In this document: positions 57,315 to 64,000 of the stretch, in pieces
Layout of the letters: each line of letters starts with the position of its first letter
Position numbering within the stretch: the stretch's first letter is position 1
Assembly (NCBI GenBank): GCA_018241365.1
Contig: JAFEDX010000195.1
Location: forward strand, 1 to 64,000
DNA: 64,000 nucleotides
DNA from: Pseudomonadota bacterium
GTDB taxonomy: Bacteria; Pseudomonadota; Gammaproteobacteria; Xanthomonadales; Rhodanobacteraceae
Direction: 5' to 3'
The notes under the pieces: model-generated
Told to the model about the DNA's origin: nothing
Databases searched by the model: none
Seen by the model: the letters and a program-made list of their open reading frames with translations, nothing else
Position numbers and translations under genes: made by a program

Positions 57315-57680
57315 ATGCCAGGTCAAGACCCGGGTATCGAAACGCTGTTGTTGCTGGATGGCGAAATTTACGACCAAGGCAACGGTTACTGGATCAAGGT
57401 CGAGGCTCACCAAGTGCAAGCAACCGAGCACGTTCCACATGGCATCCGTTACGCGTTGACACTGCACGACCGCTACGGAACCCGGTTGCTCGGATACGAC
57501 AATGCGCATGCGGTGAAGGCGGCCAAACGGAAGCGTTACACCGGTCGCCGGCTGGCCTACGATCACAAACATCGCCATAGCCGTGACAAGGGCGTGGCCT
57601 ACGAGTTCACCAGTGCCGATCAGTTGCTGAAGGATTTCTTCAACGAAGTGGATCGGGTGCTGGAGGAGGTACGGAAATGA
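57315..57680 (+). CDS. Probable toxin, TumE/DUF6516 family
   Basis: Predicted 121-residue basic protein. The first half is a beta-rich segment (IETLLLLDGEIYDQGNGYWIKVEAHQV and HGIRYALTLHDRYGTRLLGYDNAHAV). The second half has the family pattern YDHKHRHSRDKGVAYEFTSADQLLKDFFNEVDRVL. This R-x-x-G-Y-D-N / D-H-x-H / Y-x-F-x-S-x-x-Q-L-L-x-D-F pattern is that of TumE-like (DUF6516) proteins, annotated as toxins in type II pairs. The biochemical target is unknown. It overlaps the downstream HTH gene by 4 bp (ATGA), typical of co-translated pairs. Toxin-first order is unlike most type II pairs but normal for this family. Confidence 0.7.
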   Translation: MPGQDPGIETLLLLDGEIYDQGNGYWIKVEAHQVQATEHVPHGIRYALTLHDRYGTRLLGYDNAHAVKAAKRKRYTGRRLAYDHKHRHSRDKGVAYEFTSADQLLKDFFNEVDRVLEEVRK

Positions 57681-58027
57681 AGAAAGTCGTCATTGGAATC
57701 GCCTCGCAGCAAGATATCCGTGCCCGTGCACGCGCCATCGCGCGTGGTGAGCATCGGCCTGCCACCGGGGAACCCAAAGTCTGGTTCACGTCCATGCGAT
57801 CGCTCGCGGAAGTGCTGTCGGACGGCAATCGCGCTCTCCTGCGCGTGATCCGTGAAGAGCAACCGCACTCATTGAACCGACTGGCGGAATTAACCGGGCG
57901 CGCCCCGAGCAACCTGTCGCGCACGCTCAAGACGATGGAGCGCTACGGGCTGGTCGAAATGCGGCGGCAGGATCGGCAAGTGCGCCCGGTCGTCAAGGCA
58001 AACGAATTCGTGATCCGGGCGGCCTGA
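57677..58027 (+). CDS. HTH antitoxin, TumA-like
   Basis: Predicted 116-residue DNA-binding protein. A short N-terminal stretch (MKKVVIGIASQQDIRARARAIARGEH) precedes a winged helix at about residues 45-105 (SDGNRALLRVIREEQPHSLNRLAELTGRAPSNLSRTLKTMERYGLVEMRR). By family (HVO_A0114-type, TumA-like) it would neutralise the preceding protein and repress their promoter. ATG 57677 overlaps the previous stop (ATGA). It ends 116 bp before the next gene, with no terminator seen. Confidence 0.75.
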   Translation: MKKVVIGIASQQDIRARARAIARGEHRPATGEPKVWFTSMRSLAEVLSDGNRALLRVIREEQPHSLNRLAELTGRAPSNLSRTLKTMERYGLVEMRRQDRQVRPVVKANEFVIRAA

Positions 58028-58143
58028 GACTGACCGGATTTCGGGGCATGGAATGGCTCGGGAGCGCATCGTGCCGATCTGGTCGCGGCGTGTGAGACGG
58101 TGGGCGCTACACTCGCGGCAATGATTGCAGGGGACGGGCGTTG

Positions 58144-58449
58144 ATGTTGACCGAAGAACAGAAGCGGCTGCTGATCGGCATGATCGAGCGCGGCGAGCCG
58201 CTGCCGCCCGAGTATCGTCGGCTGCTGTTTGCACAGGACGGCGTGGAGCTGGTCGAGCGCACCGGCGTGTATTCGCTCGAATACAAGGGCAAGGCGCGCG
58301 AGCAGGATATCCTGGCCGACACGCCGGCGGCACCGCTGCAGGAAATCCGCGACTTCAACGCCGACCACCCGAACCCGGAGCATCCGGATTGGCGGAACTT
58401 GGCAATGCAGCCATGGTTCTCCGATACATCAAGGGTCGGGTGGCAATAA
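58144..58449 (+). CDS. Short protein resembling the N-terminus of a type III-like DNA methyltransferase
   Basis: Predicted 101-residue protein. The first 75 residues, MLTEEQKRLLIGMIERGEPL, PPEYRRLLF, then LEYKGKAREQDILADTPAAP, resemble the start of site-specific adenine methyltransferases of the type III Mod kind, which run on into a G-D-N-L... segment and the DPPY catalytic domain. Here the match breaks at HPDWRNL and the frame ends, so this looks like a truncated remnant or a chimera. It is an inference from remembered family wording. It lies directly before (no gap) the MazG-like gene; ATG 58144 follows GGGGAC. Confidence 0.5.
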   Translation: MLTEEQKRLLIGMIERGEPLPPEYRRLLFAQDGVELVERTGVYSLEYKGKAREQDILADTPAAPLQEIRDFNADHPNPEHPDWRNLAMQPWFSDTSRVGWQ

Positions 58450-58806
58450 ATGGACATTGCAAACCCGTTGGATGAACTTGCGTTGCACCTTGAGCAATTC
58501 GCGAAGGATCGCGAATGGCAGCAATTTCACTCGCCAAAGAATCTTGCCTCGGCCCTCGTCGTGGAAGCTGGCGAATTGTTGGAGCACTTCCAATGGCTGA
58601 CCGAGCAGCAAAGCCGTGAACTCCCACGAGAGAAGCTTGATGCGGTCGCAGGCGAATTGGCGGACGTGCTCCTGTACCTGGTCCAGCTTTCCACCGCGCT
58701 TCGTGTTGACATCATTGCGGCGGCCCGTGACAAACTGAGCTTGAACGAGTTGCGATACCCAGTGGATCGCGCGCGTGGCAACAGCAAGAAGTACGACGAG
58801 CTCTGA
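58450..58806 (+). CDS. MazG-like nucleotide pyrophosphohydrolase (dCTP pyrophosphatase type)
   Basis: Predicted 118-residue all-helical enzyme. The MazG-superfamily metal-binding motif is split over two helices: VVEAGELLEHFQW (E-A-G-E) and ELADVLLYLVQL (E-L-x-D). The HSPKNLASALVVEAGEL wording matches dCTP pyrophosphatase 1-like and RS21-C6-like proteins. These hydrolyse (modified) dNTPs to dNMP and pyrophosphate. It begins one base after the stop of the preceding gene and ends 14 bp before the nuclease-helicase gene, so the three are one operon. In phage-defence settings nucleotide pyrophosphatases can act on the dNTP pool, but no such role is shown here. Confidence 0.85.
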   Translation: MDIANPLDELALHLEQFAKDREWQQFHSPKNLASALVVEAGELLEHFQWLTEQQSRELPREKLDAVAGELADVLLYLVQLSTALRVDIIAAARDKLSLNELRYPVDRARGNSKKYDEL

Positions 58807-58819
58807 AGGACATGCTGCC

Positions 58820-61243
58820 ATGATTGTCTACCAGGCCAGCAAAAGTCAGTTTCTCCACGATGCCTTGCGCAAGGACATTGAAGAAATCGTTTCACGTCAA
58901 TTCCTGAGCGCGATGGGTCATGGCGCTGGCCCATCCGAAGTCCGAGCTTGGCAGCACTCGTTGCTCGAGATGGCAAAGGTATTGCATGATGAAGAGATTC
59001 CGGATGACGCTGGAGTCGGCATCGAGTACCAATTGCCGCAGAGTTCTAAGCGCATCGATTTCGTGATTACCGGCGAAGACGATAGGTCGCGAACCAAAGT
59101 GGTGATTGTCGAACTCAAGCAGTGGTCCGAATCACGACATACCGAAATGGACGCAATCATCAGCGCGCGGCGCGGTGGCCGCACCGGTGAGACCGAGGGA
59201 CTCCACCCCTCTTATCAAGCATGGTCGTACGCGGCGTACCTCGAGGATTTCAACGAAGAAATCCAGAATGGGGCGATTGGACTTCGGCCCTGTGCGTACT
59301 TGCACAACTACCTGCGCGATGGCGAGATTGATCATCTGCTCTATCACGAGTACATCGCACGCGCGCCGTTGTTCTTGAAACATGAGAGGGCCAAGCTGCA
59401 AGCGTTTATCCGCCAGCATGTTCGACACGGCGACCACCGGAACGCGCTGTATACGATTGAGCACGGCCGGATCCGACCATCGAAAATGTTGGCCGACGCA
59501 GTCACCGGGTTACTGCAGGGCAAACCGGAATTTGTCTTGATCGACGACCAGAAGATCGCGTACGAAACGATCTTGCAAGCAGAAGGAAAGGCGCAGACGC
59601 GTAAACAGGTCGTCATCGTCCAAGGAGGGCCGGGGACAGGCAAATCGGTAGTTGCCGTCAATCTGTTGGCTGCGCTCATCGCGCGGAAGCGGAATGCGCG
59701 GTACGTATCGAAGAATGCCGCGCCGCGCACGGTGTACGCAGCCAAGCTTGCGGGTACCTTCAAGAAAACACGGATCAACAACCTGTTCAGTGGTTCAGGC
59801 GCGTTTGTGTACGATCTGCCCGATACCTACGATGCGTTGATCGTTGACGAAGCACATAGACTGAACGAGAAAAGCGGGCTGTACGGAAATCTGGGTGACA
59901 ACCAAGTCCGAGAACTGATCCGCGCAACGCGTTGCAGTGTCTTCTTCGTTGACGATGATCAGCGCGTGACGGTGCGCGACATTGGCGATGCCGGTGAGCT
60001 GCGTGCTGTTGCGAATGAATTCGACGCCGAGGTCACGGAGCTCAAACTGTCGTCGCAGTTCCGCTGCAACGGCGCCGACGGCTACCTGGCTTGGCTCGAC
60101 GATACGCTGGACATCCATAAAACCGCGAACACCACACTCGATATGGCCGAGTTCGATTTTCGTGTCATCGACAGCCCAACCGAGCTGCACGACCTGATCG
60201 AGTTGAAAAACCGCGTAAACAACCGGTCACGCATGGTAGCTGGCTACTGCTGGCGATGGCCAAGCAAACGCGATGCGATGGCGTGGGACATCGATCTGCC
60301 TGAATACGGCTACCGGCGGCGCTGGAATCTCGGCAAGGATGGGAGTCTGTGGATCGTGACCCCGGGGTCCGTTGCACAGGTGGGGTGTATCCACACCTGC
60401 CAAGGGCTGGAGCTGGACTACGTGGGCGTGATCATCGGTCCGGATCTTGCCTATCGCAACGGGCACATCGTCACGGACGTTACGAAAAGGGCGTCATCGG
60501 ACCAGTCTGTGCGCGGCTTGAAAGGAAGACTGAAGGATAATCCCGGTGAGGCTCGAGCGATCGCAGACAGGATCATCAAGAACACCTATCGCACACTAAT
60601 GACGCGTGGCATGAAGGGCTGTTACGTGTACTGCACCGACGCGGCGCTGGCTGCCTACCTGCGTAGCCGCCTGATTACGACGAACAGCGCTGTCGACGCC
60701 AGTGACGAGACTTCGATGGTGGAATCTCAAATGAATGTGATTCCATTACGCCGTGTCACGAATGACGAACGGGCTTCTGGCGTAACGGCCGTGCCGGTGG
60801 TGGATTTACGTTTTGCGGCTGGCACATTTTCGGACCCGCAAGCTTTGGAAGAGGGTGTCACCCATTGGGTCGAATTGCCAAACTGGGTAAAACCGCAACC
60901 AGGCCTGTTTATTGCGCAGGTGGTGGGTGAGTCCATGAACCGACGCATTCCGAACGGTTCGTGGTGCCTCTTTCTCGCCAATCCGTCCGGAACGCGCGAG
61001 GGAAAAGTTGTGGTGGTGCAGCACAGGAGTATCGACGATCCGGAAACCGGTGGGGCGTACACGATCAAGATCTACTCCAGCGAAAAGGTCGCTGGAGAAG
61101 ATGAAACTTGGCGTCATCGGCGAATCACACTGGCCCCCGATTCAGATCGGCCTGGATTCAAGCCGATTTTGCTTGAGCTGGAGGGGGGAGGCGACGAGTT
61201 TGCGGTTGTTGCCGAGATGTTGATGGTACTGCCTAATCAATAG
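58820..61243 (+). CDS. PD-(D/E)XK-like nuclease / DUF2075 helicase / LexA-like S24 fusion protein
   Basis: Predicted 807-residue protein in three parts. (1) Residues 1-230: nuclease-like fold with D80 and E98-L-K100 (RIDFVITGEDD... VVIVELKQW), the PD-(D/E)XK pattern. (2) Residues 230-640: DUF2075 helicase with Walker A GGPGTGKS (269-276), Walker B ALIVDEAHRL (339-348) and SSQFRCNGADGYLAWLD. (3) Residues 655-807: a LexA/UmuD-like S24 domain with LRFAAGTFSDP (A667-G668, matching the LexA A-G cleavage site), WVELPN, VVGESMNRRIPNGSWCLF with nucleophile S705, and YTIKIYSS with K750. AAGGA precedes ATG 58820. DUF2075 proteins occur in defence islands; the S24 fusion suggests self-cleavage on DNA damage. 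Codon use is less GC-rich than in the neighbours. Confidence 0.85.
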   Translation: MIVYQASKSQFLHDALRKDIEEIVSRQFLSAMGHGAGPSEVRAWQHSLLEMAKVLHDEEIPDDAGVGIEYQLPQSSKRIDFVITGEDDRSRTKVVIVELKQWSESRHTEMDAIISARRGGRTGETEGLHPSYQAWSYAAYLEDFNEEIQNGAIGLRPCAYLHNYLRDGEIDHLLYHEYIARAPLFLKHERAKLQAFIRQHVRHGDHRNALYTIEHGRIRPSKMLADAVTGLLQGKPEFVLIDDQKIAYETILQAEGKAQTRKQVVIVQGGPGTGKSVVAVNLLAALIARKRNARYVSKNAAPRTVYAAKLAGTFKKTRINNLFSGSGAFVYDLPDTYDALIVDEAHRLNEKSGLYGNLGDNQVRELIRATRCSVFFVDDDQRVTVRDIGDAGELRAVANEFDAEVTELKLSSQFRCNGADGYLAWLDDTLDIHKTANTTLDMAEFDFRVIDSPTELHDLIELKNRVNNRSRMVAGYCWRWPSKRDAMAWDIDLPEYGYRRRWNLGKDGSLWIVTPGSVAQVGCIHTCQGLELDYVGVIIGPDLAYRNGHIVTDVTKRASSDQSVRGLKGRLKDNPGEARAIADRIIKNTYRTLMTRGMKGCYVYCTDAALAAYLRSRLITTNSAVDASDETSMVESQMNVIPLRRVTNDERASGVTAVPVVDLRFAAGTFSDPQALEEGVTHWVELPNWVKPQPGLFIAQVVGESMNRRIPNGSWCLFLANPSGTREGKVVVVQHRSIDDPETGGAYTIKIYSSEKVAGEDETWRHRRITLAPDSDRPGFKPILLELEGGGDEFAVVAEMLMVLPNQ

Positions 61244-61380
61244 CGGAAACGCCAGCCCGAGGGATGGTTAGGGACAATTCCAAGGCAAGGATGAGAAGGC
61301 GCGCTCGGCGAGTTGGTATAGGTTGTGAACTACGTTTTTGGATGCCGTGGTTGCCGAACTCGCCCAAGGAGCAGCGCCAA

Positions 61381-62250
61381 ATGGTGCCACGTAAGTTCGA
61401 TTCCGATCCCGCCATCGGCGACGTCACCGCCCTCGATGACGACCTCGACACGCTCGCACGCGACACCGGCTACGCCGATGGCCTGGAATACGCCGGTTTC
61501 TGGATTCGCCTCGGCGCGGTGCTGATCGACGCGATCCTGCTGATGCTCGTCACGATGCCGTTGCTGATCTAGATTTACGGCTGGAGCTACGTGAGCGACG
61601 GCCGTCTGATCCATGGTCCCGCCGAGATCTGGGTTTCGTGGGTGGCGCCCGCGGTCGCGACGGTGCTGTTCTGGCGGCTGTGGCAGGCGACACCGGGCAA
61701 GGCGGTGTTGTCCCTGCGCGTGGTGGATGCCGACACCGACAAGACGCTGTCGGTCGGACAGGCCGCAGCGCGTTACCTCTGCTACATCCTTTCCATGTTG
61801 CCGCTGGGCCTCGGGTTCATCTGGGTGGCGTTCGACCGCAGGAAACAGGGCTGGCACGACAAGATCGCGCAAACCGTGGTGGTGCGTGCCAAGGTTCGCG
61901 GGCCGGAGCGCGTGCGCTTTGGCGAACGTTCCAGTCCTGACGCGGGCTACGCCGCGGGACGCGCGCGTTTGCGAGGATCGCATATGGGCTGGATTGTCGC
62001 TGCTGCGGTGCTCGTTGTCGGTTTGTTGCTCGTCGTGGCTTGGGCCATCGCATTGCCCGAGGTGAGGATGGTCCCACGGCGCACCGTGGGCTTGCTCACG
62101 GAGTACCGTTCGATGCAGATCCCGGTACACCAGCCGTATCCTCCGGGCACCGTGTGTTACGGCGGCTATCTTGAACACGTCGACGTTCGCGCGCGCACCA
62201 GTTATCGAGTCGCGGATGATCACGGCAGGCGCGTTCCCTGTTTGCCATAG
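61381..62250 (+). pseudogene. RDD-family membrane protein, broken by an in-frame amber codon
   Basis: The frame from ATG 61381 (AAGGAG at 61366-61371) runs through GFWIRLGAVLIDAILLMLVT, an RDD-type first helix with the R-x-x-A-x-x-x-D motif, meets TAG at 61570-61572, and continues in the same frame: IYGWSYVSDG, GKAVLSLRVVDADTDKTLSV, AAARYLCYILSMLPLGLGFIWVAFDRRKQGWHDKIAQTVVV. Those are the second and third RDD blocks, followed by another hydrophobic helix and a polar tail. Intact it would be about 289 residues. A re-start at GTG 61591 could make the second half only. Readthrough, a sequencing error or true decay are all possible. Confidence 0.75.
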
Positions 62251-62306
62251 TGCCTGCGTGATCGCAGGGCGTTCTTGCTTGCGCAGGGACGACGGCAACA
62301 AGCTGG

Positions 62307-62326
62307 ATTCCGGCCTGCGCCGGAAT
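62307..62326. repeat. REP-like palindrome before the DUF5996 gene
   Basis: ATTCCGGC (62307-62314), 4-nt loop, GCCGGAAT (62319-62326), within the widespread CTGGATTCCGGCCTGCGCC... wording. It is in the 163-bp gap between the RDD pseudogene and the DUF5996 gene. Confidence 0.65.
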
Positions 62327-62413
62327 GACGAGCCCCCGAATTTCGCGTGCAAGGTTCCGGGTGTTCCGCATCGCGCTACGATGGTCGACCTCCACCCGAG
62401 GAGGACGGCAATC

Positions 62414-63328
62414 ATGCGCCCCGACGACGACGCCTGCTGGCCCGCGCTGCCCTATGACGCGTGGAAGGACACCTACACCACGTTGCACCTGTGGTCGCAG
62501 GTGGTCGGCAAGATTGCGCTGGCGCTGGCCGCACCGCTCAACCACTGCTGGGCCGTGGCGCTGCGGGTCACGCCGCGCGGCCTGACCACGCGGCCCCTGC
62601 CGCACGGCACGCGCACCTTCACGCTCGAGTTCGATTTCATCGATCACCAGTTGCGGATCAATACGTCGGATGGCATGACGCGCACGCTGGAACTGAAGCC
62701 GCGCAGCGTCGCCGACTTCTATCGCGCATTGCTGGGCACGCTGGACGACCTGGGCCTGCCGGTGAAAATCCATCCGACGTCGACGGAATTGCCCGAACCG
62801 ATCCGGCTGGATCGCGACACGCAGCACCACAGCTATGACCGCGAATACGTTGAGCGCCTGCGCCGCATCCTCGTACAGATTGACCGCGTGTTCACCGATT
62901 CGCAGTGCGCGTTCGTCGGCAAGTGCAGCCCGGTGAATTTCTTCTGGGGCAGTTTCGACCTTGCGGTGACGCGGTTTTCCGGGCGGCGCGCGCCGCCGCG
63001 CGACGGACCGGCGTTCCAGCGCGACGCCTATTCGCACGAGGTGATCAGCCACGGTTTCTGGCCGGGCAGCGGGCCGGTGTTGGAACCGGCCTTCTATGCC
63101 TACGCCGTGCCGCAGCCGGACGGATTGAAGGAAGCGCACGTGCGGCCGGACGCGGCGTATTACCACCCGCAACTCGGTGAGTTCATCCTGCCTTACGCAG
63201 CGGTGCGGCAGGCAGACGATCCGGACGCGATGATCCACGCGTTCATGGACAGCACCTACGACCGCGCCGCGGACCTCGCGCACTGGGAGCGCAAGGCGCT
63301 CGATCGCGTTGCCGTGGATGCGGGTTGA
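62414..63328 (+). CDS. DUF5996-family protein
   Basis: Predicted 304-residue soluble protein of the DUF5996 family, function unknown. Typical stretches: WPALPYDAWKDTYTTLHLWSQVVGKIALAL at the start, FDFIDHQLRINTSDG, FVGKCSPVNFFWGSFDLAVTRFSGRRAP in the middle and the SHGFWPGSG... PAFYAYAVPQPDG segment. The protein has no membrane helix or signal peptide. ATG 62414 follows a strong GAGGAGGACGG; the upstream in-frame extension is not coding. It is separate from the glutathione reductase gene by 201 bp with nothing recognisable. Confidence 0.85.
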   Translation: MRPDDDACWPALPYDAWKDTYTTLHLWSQVVGKIALALAAPLNHCWAVALRVTPRGLTTRPLPHGTRTFTLEFDFIDHQLRINTSDGMTRTLELKPRSVADFYRALLGTLDDLGLPVKIHPTSTELPEPIRLDRDTQHHSYDREYVERLRRILVQIDRVFTDSQCAFVGKCSPVNFFWGSFDLAVTRFSGRRAPPRDGPAFQRDAYSHEVISHGFWPGSGPVLEPAFYAYAVPQPDGLKEAHVRPDAAYYHPQLGEFILPYAAVRQADDPDAMIHAFMDSTYDRAADLAHWERKALDRVAVDAG

Positions 63329-63529
63329 CGCTGGCTGCTTCCGCTGCGGGTCAGCGCGCGGGCAGTGAAAAATCGCAGGTTGGGACCAGCGCAGCGCATC
63401 CCGTCGTTACGCGAGTGGATGGCGGGGTACATCGCTGCGTGATTTTCGTGCCCTGCCTGATGTCGGAGCCGTTGATACTGCGTCCGGCCGCCCCGATCTT
63501 CACGGCAGTTTTCGGCTAACGTGAAGGTC

Positions 63530-64000
63530 ATGGAGACACATTCGGATTTGCTGGTGATCGGCGGTGGCTCGGCAGGGCTGGCCTGCGCTATCCGCGCGGG
63601 GCGGCATGGCGCCAAGGTGACGTTGTTCGAGCCGCATGAACTCGGCGGCACCTGCGTCAATCGCGGTTGCGTACCGAAGAAGGCGATGTGGTACGCAGCG
63701 GAGCTGGCCGAGGCGCAGCGGATGGCGCAGGCGGTCGGCTTCGACGTTGCGCCCGGCAAGCTGGACTGGGCGGCGTTCGTCGGGCATCGCGAGGCGTACG
63801 TGCTGCGTGCGCGTACCTCGTACGCCAATCGCCTGCGCGAGTTGGGCATCACGGTGGTGCCGGAATACGCGCACTTCGTGGATGCGCACACCCTGCGTGC
63901 GGGGGACGTCGAATATCGCGCGCCGCACATCGTGATCGGCACCGGTTCGCGTCCGCATGCGCTCGGCTTGCCGGGCGCGGAACTTGCGATCGATTCGGAC
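63530..64000 (+). CDS. gor: Glutathione-disulfide reductase, 5' part
   Basis: The first 157 residues lie in the window; the gene runs off the right edge. N-terminal FAD-binding Rossmann motif DLLVIGGGSAGLACAIRAGRHGAKV, then GGTCVNRGCVPKKAMWYAAE with the redox-active disulfide C-V-N-R-G-C, and HIVIGTGSRPHALGLPGAE. The C-V-N-x-G-C-V-P-K-K wording fits glutathione reductase; related dihydrolipoyl dehydrogenases have C-x-N-x-G-C-I-P. It uses NADPH to reduce oxidised glutathione in the cytoplasm. ATG 63530 with GAAGG just upstream. Confidence 0.88.
   Translation, partial: METHSDLLVIGGGSAGLACAIRAGRHGAKVTLFEPHELGGTCVNRGCVPKKAMWYAAELAEAQRMAQAVGFDVAPGKLDWAAFVGHREAYVLRARTSYANRLRELGITVVPEYAHFVDAHTLRAGDVEYRAPHIVIGTGSRPHALGLPGAELAIDSD

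Overview
The window is strongly GC-rich (by eye about two thirds G+C, with G/C at most third codon positions), densely coded on both strands, and reads as chromosome of a gammaproteobacterium. Four things point to Xanthomonadales, most likely a Rhodanobacteraceae-like genus: the miaA-hfq-hflX-hflK-hflC-purA order, a Nag-type chitin-sugar locus with TonB receptor and FHS-family transporter, an S46 dipeptidyl-peptidase, and TolB-like/TPR membrane proteins. This is inference from gene content. No rRNA, tRNA, CRISPR array, insertion sequence or replication origin was seen.

Layout. 0-2 kb: 3' end of a class I aminotransferase, an unusual array of five hairpins, and mdh. 2-9.5 kb: three paralogous inner-membrane TolB-like/TPR proteins, interrupted by a Phd/PIN toxin-antitoxin pair; the first paralogue carries an in-frame palindromic repeat. 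9.5-13.5 kb: a PLP-dependent decarboxylase with a coupled micro-ORF, a diheme cytochrome c and a dicarboxylate/glutamate symporter. 13.6-25.4 kb: methylcitrate cycle genes (prpB, prpC, then prpD 7.4 kb away), separated by a glutathione S-transferase, a FadH-like dienoyl-CoA reductase, an S9 peptidase, DUF6159 and DUF924 proteins and a TerC-family membrane protein under a yybP-ykoY manganese riboswitch. 25.5-27.6 kb: an OmpA-like porin and a RsuA/RluB-type pseudouridine synthase.

27.6-43.6 kb is a chitin/N-acetylglucosamine locus: nagP-nagR-nagB-nagA on the minus strand; divergently glk, a TonB-dependent receptor, a GH9 enzyme, a GH20 hexosaminidase and an S46 peptidase. A perfect 14-bp palindrome overlaps the -35 box of glk and a half-conserved copy precedes nagP, so the LacI-type NagR probably controls both arms. 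The TonB receptor is fused at its C-terminus to an OmpA peptidoglycan-binding domain about 80% identical to that of the OmpA-like protein 10 kb upstream.

43.6-56.4 kb: tdh and kbl (threonine to glycine) with a giant DUF748/AsmA-like gene between them, then the conserved miaA-hfq-hflX-hflK-hflC-purA cluster, with two palindromic repeats between hflC and purA. 56.4-61.3 kb is an accessory segment, visibly less GC-rich after about 58.4 kb: a winged-helix/nucleotidyltransferase gene with a palindromic promoter, a TumE/TumA-like toxin-antitoxin pair, a stub resembling the start of a type III DNA methyltransferase, a MazG-like pyrophosphohydrolase, and an 807-residue protein joining a PD-(D/E)XK-like nuclease, a DUF2075 helicase and a LexA-like S24 domain with an Ala-Gly cleavage site. 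61.3-64 kb: an RDD-family gene broken by an amber codon, a DUF5996 protein and the 5' part of a glutathione reductase gene.

The two most unusual items are the TonB receptor-OmpA fusion and the nuclease-helicase-LexA fusion.
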